Assembly: GCF_003335085.1 (NCBI RefSeq)
Contig: NZ_QPEJ01000018.1
Coordinates: forward strand, 682,001-746,000
Origin: Polaribacter sp. WD7
GTDB lineage: Bacteria; Bacteroidota; Bacteroidia; Flavobacteriales; Flavobacteriaceae
Direction of reading: 5' to 3'
Length of the DNA: 64,000 nt
This document shows, piece after piece, positions 59,261 to 64,000 of the stretch. Each line of letters starts with the position of its first letter. Position 1 is the first letter of the stretch. A program made the translations under genes and the position numbers. Under the pieces are notes generated by a model. The model was not told where the DNA came from, did no database searches, and saw only the letters and a program-made list of their open reading frames with translations.

Positions 59261-61936
59261 ATGAAAATAAACCAAACGAAATACATGCGTTTATCAGGAT
59301 TAGAACCATTAATCTTGAACGAGAATAGCAATTTTATAAACGTTGGAGAGCGAACAAACGTAGCAGGATCTAAAAGGTTTTTACGTTTAATTAAAGAAGA
59401 AAAATTTGATGAAGCTCTAGATATTGCAAGACATCAGGTAGATGGAGGTGCGCAAATCATCGACATTAATATGGATGATGGTTTGATTGATGGAAAAGAA
59501 TCAATGGTTCGTTTCTTAAATCTAATTGCTGCAGAACCCGATATTTGTAGAGTTCCTATTATGATAGACAGTTCTAAATGGGACATTATTGAAGCAGGTT
59601 TACAAGTAGTTCAAGGAAAATGTGTGGTAAATTCCATTTCTTTAAAAGAAGGAGAAGAAAAGTTTATTTGGGAAGCCAAACAAATAAAACGTTATGGAGC
59701 TGCGGTAATTGTAATGGCTTTTGATGAGGTTGGACAAGCAGATAATTACGAACGAAGAATTGAAATTGCAAAACGATCTTACGATGTTTTGGTAAATAAA
59801 GTAGGTTTTGCCTCAGAAGATATTATTTTCGATTTAAATATTTTTCCTGTAGCAACAGGAATGGACGAGCATAGAAAAAATGCTATCGATTTTATAGAAG
59901 CTACAAAATGGGTTAGAGAAAATTTACCCAATGTTTCTGTAAGTGGTGGTGTAAGTAACGTTTCATTTTCATTTAGAGGAAATAATATTGTTCGTGAAGC
60001 AATGCACTCTGTTTTCTTGTATTATGCCATTCAAAATGGAATGAATATGGGAATTGTAAACCCTACAATGTTAGAGGTGTATGACGATATTCCTAAAGAT
60101 TTATTAGAACATGTAGAAGATGTAATTCTAGATAGAAGAGAAGATGCCACAGAACGTTTGTTAGATTTTGCTGAAACTGTAAAAGGAACCGCAAAATCAA
60201 AAACAGTAGATTTATCTTGGAGAGAAAATCCTTTACAAGCTAGAATTACGCACGCTTTGGTAAAAGGTATTGATGCTTTTATTATAGAAGATGTAGAACA
60301 AGCAAGACAAGAAGCTGCAAAACCAATTGAGGTCATAGAAGGGCATTTAATGATTGGAATGAATGTGGTGGGAGATTTGTTCGGAGCAGGAAAAATGTTT
60401 TTACCTCAAGTGGTAAAATCTGCAAGGGTAATGAAAAAAGCAGTAGCTTATCTAAACCCTTTTATAGAAGCAGAAAAAGGAGAAGAACAGCAAGCTTTAG
60501 GTAAAATTTTAATGGCAACCGTAAAAGGAGATGTTCATGATATTGGTAAAAATATTGTGAGTGTTGTTTTAGGATGTAACAATTACGAAATTGTGGATTT
60601 AGGAGTTATGGTTCCTCCAGAAAAAATAATTGAAACCGCTAAAAAAGAAAATGTAGATGCTATTGGTTTAAGCGGTTTAATTACACCTTCTTTAGATGAA
60701 ATGGTGTATTTGGCTAAAGAAATGGAGCGTGAAAACATGAACATTCCTTTGTTAATTGGAGGGGCAACAACCTCAAAAGCACATACAGCAGTTAAGATAG
60801 ATACACAATATAAAAATGCAGTTGTTCATGTAAACGATGCATCTAGGGCAGTTACTGTTGTGGGTGATTTGTTAAACAAACAAACAGCGCACGAATATGT
60901 TGCAAAAAAGAAAAAAGAGTACGACGAGTTTAGAACTAAGTTTCTAAAAAGAGGCAAAGAAAAATCATACATTTCTATAGAAGAAGCTCGTAAACGTAAG
61001 TATAAAATCGATTGGGAAACCTCAGAAATTATCAAACCAAAATCTCTTGGAATTCAAACGTTAGCCCAATTGAGTTTAAAAGAACTGGTACCATTTATAG
61101 ATTGGAGTCCGTTTTTTAGAAGCTGGGATTTACACGGAAAATTTCCAGATATTTTAACCGATAAAATTGTAGGAGAGCAAGCGACAACACTGTTCGAAGA
61201 AGCACAAGCAATGCTAAAAGAAATTGTTGCTAAACAATTACTAAAACCAAAAGCTATTTTTGGATTATTTGAAGCGAACACCATAAATGATGATGATATT
61301 TCTGTAAAAAAGAAAGGTAAAGAAATTGCTGTTTTTAGAACGTTACGTCAACAATTGAAAAAACGTGATGGAATTCCGAATATTGCTTTGGCAGATTTTA
61401 TTGCGCCAAATTCATCAAACAAAATAGATTATATCGGTTCTTTTTGTGTAGCTATTTTTGGAGCACAAGAACTAGCAGATAGTTATAGAGCTAAAGATGA
61501 CGACTATAACGGAATTATGGCACAAGCTATTGCAGATCGTTTTGCAGAGGCTTTTGCAGAATATTTACATAAACAAGTTAGAACCAAACATTGGGGATAT
61601 GCTGCAGATGAAGCATTAACAAATGATGAACTAATTAAAGAAAGTTATAAAGGAATTCGTCCTGCACCCGGTTATCCTGCTTGTCCAGATCACCTAGAAA
61701 AAGAAACGATTTGGGAACTGCTAGATGTAGAAAATCAAATAGGTGTTAGTCTAACAGAAAGTTTAGCTATGTGGCCAGCTGCTGCAGTTTCTGGATACTA
61801 TTTTGCCAATAAAGAAGCTAAATATTTTGGATTGGGTAAAATAACAAACGATCAGTTAGAAGATTTTGCAGAAAGAAAGGGTATTGCGAAAGAGAAAGCT
61901 AGAAAATGGTTGCATCCTAATTTAGCAGAGCATTAA
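59261..61936 (+). CDS. metH: Methionine synthase, pterin-, cobalamin- and SAM-binding modules (split MetH, part 2)
   Basis: An 891-residue protein with the remaining MetH modules. The methyltetrahydrofolate-binding barrel has [27 protein letters not shown] and [14 protein letters not shown]. The cobalamin domain has [19 protein letters not shown] with the Co-ligand His426, then [12 protein letters not shown] and [11 protein letters not shown]. The reactivation domain has [17 protein letters not shown]. It works with part 1 to move a methyl group from methyl-THF through B12 to homocysteine. It needs cobalamin; no B12 genes are nearby. Confidence 0.95.
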   Translation: MKINQTKYMRLSGLEPLILNENSNFINVGERTNVAGSKRFLRLIKEEKFDEALDIARHQVDGGAQIIDINMDDGLIDGKESMVRFLNLIAAEPDICRVPIMIDSSKWDIIEAGLQVVQGKCVVNSISLKEGEEKFIWEAKQIKRYGAAVIVMAFDEVGQADNYERRIEIAKRSYDVLVNKVGFASEDIIFDLNIFPVATGMDEHRKNAIDFIEATKWVRENLPNVSVSGGVSNVSFSFRGNNIVREAMHSVFLYYAIQNGMNMGIVNPTMLEVYDDIPKDLLEHVEDVILDRREDATERLLDFAETVKGTAKSKTVDLSWRENPLQARITHALVKGIDAFIIEDVEQARQEAAKPIEVIEGHLMIGMNVVGDLFGAGKMFLPQVVKSARVMKKAVAYLNPFIEAEKGEEQQALGKILMATVKGDVHDIGKNIVSVVLGCNNYEIVDLGVMVPPEKIIETAKKENVDAIGLSGLITPSLDEMVYLAKEMERENMNIPLLIGGATTSKAHTAVKIDTQYKNAVVHVNDASRAVTVVGDLLNKQTAHEYVAKKKKEYDEFRTKFLKRGKEKSYISIEEARKRKYKIDWETSEIIKPKSLGIQTLAQLSLKELVPFIDWSPFFRSWDLHGKFPDILTDKIVGEQATTLFEEAQAMLKEIVAKQLLKPKAIFGLFEANTINDDDISVKKKGKEIAVFRTLRQQLKKRDGIPNIALADFIAPNSSNKIDYIGSFCVAIFGAQELADSYRAKDDDYNGIMAQAIADRFAEAFAEYLHKQVRTKHWGYAADEALTNDELIKESYKGIRPAPGYPACPDHLEKETIWELLDVENQIGVSLTESLAMWPAAAVSGYYFANKEAKYFGLGKITNDQLEDFAERKGIAKEKARKWLHPNLAEH

Positions 61937-62049
61937 ACAAATAGATTCTTTTTGGTTTTTTAAACCTTAAAAAGGGTCTTAAAATAAATATTTGAATACA
62001 TAAAAATTGTTTTATTAGATTACACAATAACGCTGGCAAACAAGTTGCG

Positions 62050-62180
62050 TTAGCGATTGAAGTGGCATCCTTTTTGGCTGTCAGTTTGAGTGAATTTTGA
62101 GGAACGAAAAAATTTGTATCGATAACAAAGCAAAAAAGATAAAACGTAAAGCGAGACCTGAAAGGGAACGCCCAAGAAAT
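62050..62180 (+). repeat. Composite dispersed repeat: family B nested in family A
   Basis: Family A begins GCGATTGAAGTGGCATCC. At about 62078 it switches to family B (CTGTCAGTTTGAGTGA, GTATCGATAAC), then returns to a family-A-like tail (AAAGCGAGACCTGAAAGG, GAACGCCC). It lies between metH and metF. Confidence 0.55.
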
Positions 62181-62185
62181 AGAAA

Positions 62186-63142
62186 ATGAAGATTACAGAT
62201 CATATAAAAGAGGCAAACGGAAAAACATTGTTTTCATTTGAGATTATTCCGCCAAAAAAAGGAAATAACATTCAGCAATTGTATGACAATATAGATCCGT
62301 TAATGGAGTTTAATCCGCCATTTATAGACGTTACCACTTCTAGAGAGGAATATGTTTATATAGATAAAGGAAATGGCTTGTTAGATAGAAAAATTACTAG
62401 AATGAGACCGGGTACTGTTGGCATTTGTGCGGCTATTAAGCATAAATATGATGTAGATACTGTACCTCATGTTTTGTGCGGAGGCTTTACCAAAGAAGAA
62501 ACAGAGTATGTGTTGGTAGATTGCCATTATTTAGGAATTCAAAATGTTATGGCATTACGAGGTGATGCCATGAGTCATCAAAAATATTTTATTCCTAACA
62601 AAGATGGAAATGCTTACGCTAAAGATTTAGTAGCACAAATTAAAAATTTAAATAAAGGTAAGTATTTGCACAATGTTGTAGAAACAAATAACTGTTCAGA
62701 TTTTTGTATAGGTGTTGCAGGGTATCCAGAAAAACATTTAGAAGCGCCGTCTTTGCAAACCGATTTAAAGCGTTTGAAAGAGAAGGTAGATGCAGGGGCA
62801 GATTATGTAGTTACACAAATGTTTTTTGACAATCAGAAATATTTTGCGTTTGTAGATGCAGCTAAAAAAGCAGGAATTAATGTACCAATAATACCAGGTA
62901 TTAAGCCGATAGCCACAAAAAAACATTTGCAGTTGTTGCCTCAGGTTTTTAGAATTGACATACCAGAAGAGTTAATTTCTGAAGTAGATAAATGCAAGAC
63001 CAATAAAGATGTACGACAGGTAGGTATTGAGTTTGCTATTAATCAATCTAAAGAGTTGTTAGCAGCAGGAGTTCCTGTACTACATTATTACTCTATGGGT
63101 AAAAGTGATAATATTCATGCTATTGCCTCAGAACTATTTTAG
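62186..63142 (+). CDS. metF: 5,10-methylenetetrahydrofolate reductase
   Basis: A 318-residue TIM-barrel flavoenzyme that makes methyl-THF for methionine synthase. Motifs are FSFEIIPPKKGNNI (the catalytic Glu of the FEFFPP-type motif), VTTSREEYVY, ALRGDAMSHQ and CIGVAGYPEKHLEAPSLQTDLKRLKEKVDAGADYVVTQMFFD. The end PIIPGIKPI is typical. It lies 249 bases after metH2 with a composite repeat between, and may have its own promoter. Confidence 0.96.
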   Translation: MKITDHIKEANGKTLFSFEIIPPKKGNNIQQLYDNIDPLMEFNPPFIDVTTSREEYVYIDKGNGLLDRKITRMRPGTVGICAAIKHKYDVDTVPHVLCGGFTKEETEYVLVDCHYLGIQNVMALRGDAMSHQKYFIPNKDGNAYAKDLVAQIKNLNKGKYLHNVVETNNCSDFCIGVAGYPEKHLEAPSLQTDLKRLKEKVDAGADYVVTQMFFDNQKYFAFVDAAKKAGINVPIIPGIKPIATKKHLQLLPQVFRIDIPEELISEVDKCKTNKDVRQVGIEFAINQSKELLAAGVPVLHYYSMGKSDNIHAIASELF

Positions 63143-63216
63143 GTTAGGAATAAACACAATTGATACATAAATAATAAAAAGCAATTTTTTGAAAATAAAT
63201 AAGTAAATAAAATGTT

Positions 63217-63224
63217 TACTTTTG
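63217..63224 (+). promoter_or_regulatory. Candidate -7 box of the thioredoxin gene
   Basis: TACTTTTG, 37 bases upstream of the ATG. The -33 TTG is not at the usual distance (about 25 bases). Confidence 0.45.
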
Positions 63225-63261
63225 CTTTTACAAAAAAATAATAACTCTTAAAAAATAGATA

Positions 63262-63579
63262 ATGGCATTAGAAATAACAGACGCAACTTTTGATGAAGTA
63301 GTATTACAATCAGACAAACCTGTATTAGTAGATTTTTGGGCAGCTTGGTGCGGTCCTTGTAGAATGGTTGGGCCAATTGTTGATGAAATTCACACAGAGT
63401 ATGATGGTAAAGCCATTGTAGGTAAAGTAGATGTAGATGCTAATCAAGAATTTGCAGCTAAATATGGGGTAAGAAATATACCAACTGTTTTAATTTTTAA
63501 AAACGGTGAAGTGGTAGACAAACAAGTAGGAGTTGCTCCTAAAAACGTGTATACAGGTAAAATTGATGCTGCATTATAG
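63262..63579 (+). CDS. trxA: Thioredoxin
   Basis: A 105-residue thioredoxin with the active site FWAAWCGPCRM, the fold marker VDVDANQEFAAKYGVRNIPTVLIF (cis-Pro after Ile) and no signal peptide, so it is cytoplasmic. It reduces protein disulfides. Being next to the methionine cluster, it is a natural electron donor for CysH upstream, though it is a general reductant. It is monocistronic, with a candidate promoter and a good terminator. Confidence 0.97.
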   Translation: MALEITDATFDEVVLQSDKPVLVDFWAAWCGPCRMVGPIVDEIHTEYDGKAIVGKVDVDANQEFAAKYGVRNIPTVLIFKNGEVVDKQVGVAPKNVYTGKIDAAL

Positions 63580-63603
63580 TAGTTTAACAATATTATATAA
63601 TCT

Positions 63604-63633
63604 AAAGGTTTGGCTAACGTCAAACCTTTTTTT
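63604..63633 (+). terminator. Terminator of trxA
   Basis: Stem AAAGGTTTG / CAAACCTTT with an 8-base loop, followed by TTTTTATTTT, 25 bases past the stop. Confidence 0.85.
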
Positions 63634-63660
63634 ATTTTAGGAGTTTAGTAGTTTCGATTT

Positions 63661-64000
63661 ATGATAAAAGAAGCATTGTTTGTTTATGGTACGTTAAAGC
63701 CAAATTGCGAAAATGAACACGTATTAAAAGAAATTGAAGGAAAATTTACGAAAGCAATGTTAAAGGGCTTTACATTTGATGATGAATGGCAAAAACAAAC
63801 AGGGTATCCGGGAATTAGAGAGACCAACTTGAGCTCTGAAGTAAAAGGATTTTTATTTACATCTACCAATTTAATAAATAACTGGAAAGTTTTAGATAAA
63901 TTTGAAACTGAAGCATACCATAGAATAAATGTGCCTGTTATCCTTACAGATAAAAGTATAGTAAACGCATATGTTTACACAATTAATAACAACTTTGATA
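63661..64000 (+). CDS. Gamma-glutamylcyclotransferase (AIG2/GGCT-fold) family protein, 3' end cut by the window
   Basis: The first 113 residues of a GGCT-fold protein. The N-terminal signature is EALFVYGTLKPN, and GFTFDDEWQKQTGYPGI and KVLDKFETEAYHRI are the usual middle strands. The Glu in DKFE is the likely catalytic acid. Members release 5-oxoproline from gamma-glutamyl compounds or have unknown activities. The frame runs off the window, so the C-terminus is not seen. Confidence 0.85.
   Translation, partial: MIKEALFVYGTLKPNCENEHVLKEIEGKFTKAMLKGFTFDDEWQKQTGYPGIRETNLSSEVKGFLFTSTNLINNWKVLDKFETEAYHRINVPVILTDKSIVNAYVYTINNNFD

Overview
This window is a low-GC, gene-dense piece of a chromosome from a marine member of the Flavobacteriaceae (Bacteroidota), Polaribacter-like in style. 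The evidence is a SusC/SusD pair, a hybrid two-component sensor, promoters of the Bacteroidota type (TTG, about 19 bases, TAnnTTTG), lipoprotein signal peptides ending in Cys, almost no Shine-Dalgarno sequences, and dispersed intergenic repeats. No prophage, insertion sequence, CRISPR array or rRNA was seen. The window begins inside recJ and ends inside a gamma-glutamylcyclotransferase-like gene.

Bases 1-18000 are mostly housekeeping and surface genes. In order they are recJ (3' part), a VOC-fold protein, a di-haem cytochrome c peroxidase-like lipoprotein beside a PhoX/DUF839-like lipoprotein with a collagen-like stretch, a Pif1-like helicase with HRDC and HTH domains, an SGNH esterase carrying five 55-residue repeats, a DUF2200 protein, the E2 and E1 subunits of 2-oxoglutarate dehydrogenase, tRNA-Asn with a near-perfect promoter and terminator, an outer-membrane beta-barrel protein and a lone DegT-type aminotransferase.

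Bases 18300-39280 form a polysaccharide-utilisation region for uronate polymers, most likely alginate. The minus strand carries PL6 and PL17 alginate lyases, KdgF, a FadR/UxuR-type GntR regulator, a hexuronate-type MFS transporter and an SDR reductase. The plus strand carries a hybrid two-component sensor, then SusC, SusD, GH88 and GH2. A single operator, TTGGTnnACCAA, is fused to the end of the -7 box at four places: before PL6, gntR, the MFS gene and susC. This points to one regulon covering both arms. KDG kinase and KDPG aldolase are not in the window.

Bases 39300-63600 are a sulfur and methionine super-cluster. metK is on the minus strand behind a long structured leader that I cannot assign to a known class. 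A SAM-I riboswitch precedes metY and a trifunctional MetX-aspartokinase-homoserine dehydrogenase gene, followed by metZ. An Rrf2 regulator then precedes DUF2061, cysH, cysD, cysN, sulfite reductase, two sirohaem genes, a ferredoxin-NADP reductase, a 2Fe-2S ferredoxin, cysE and cysM. A second SAM-I riboswitch leads a methionine synthase split into two genes, then metF and thioredoxin. Together they run sulfate to sulfite to sulfide to cysteine and methionine, with aspartate-derived O-acetylhomoserine as acceptor and methyl groups supplied through MetF and MetH.

The least explained signals are the metK leader RNA, the shared uronate operator that ties the GH88/GH2 operon to alginate genes, and a duplicated 18-base site in front of the sulfate-assimilation operon.
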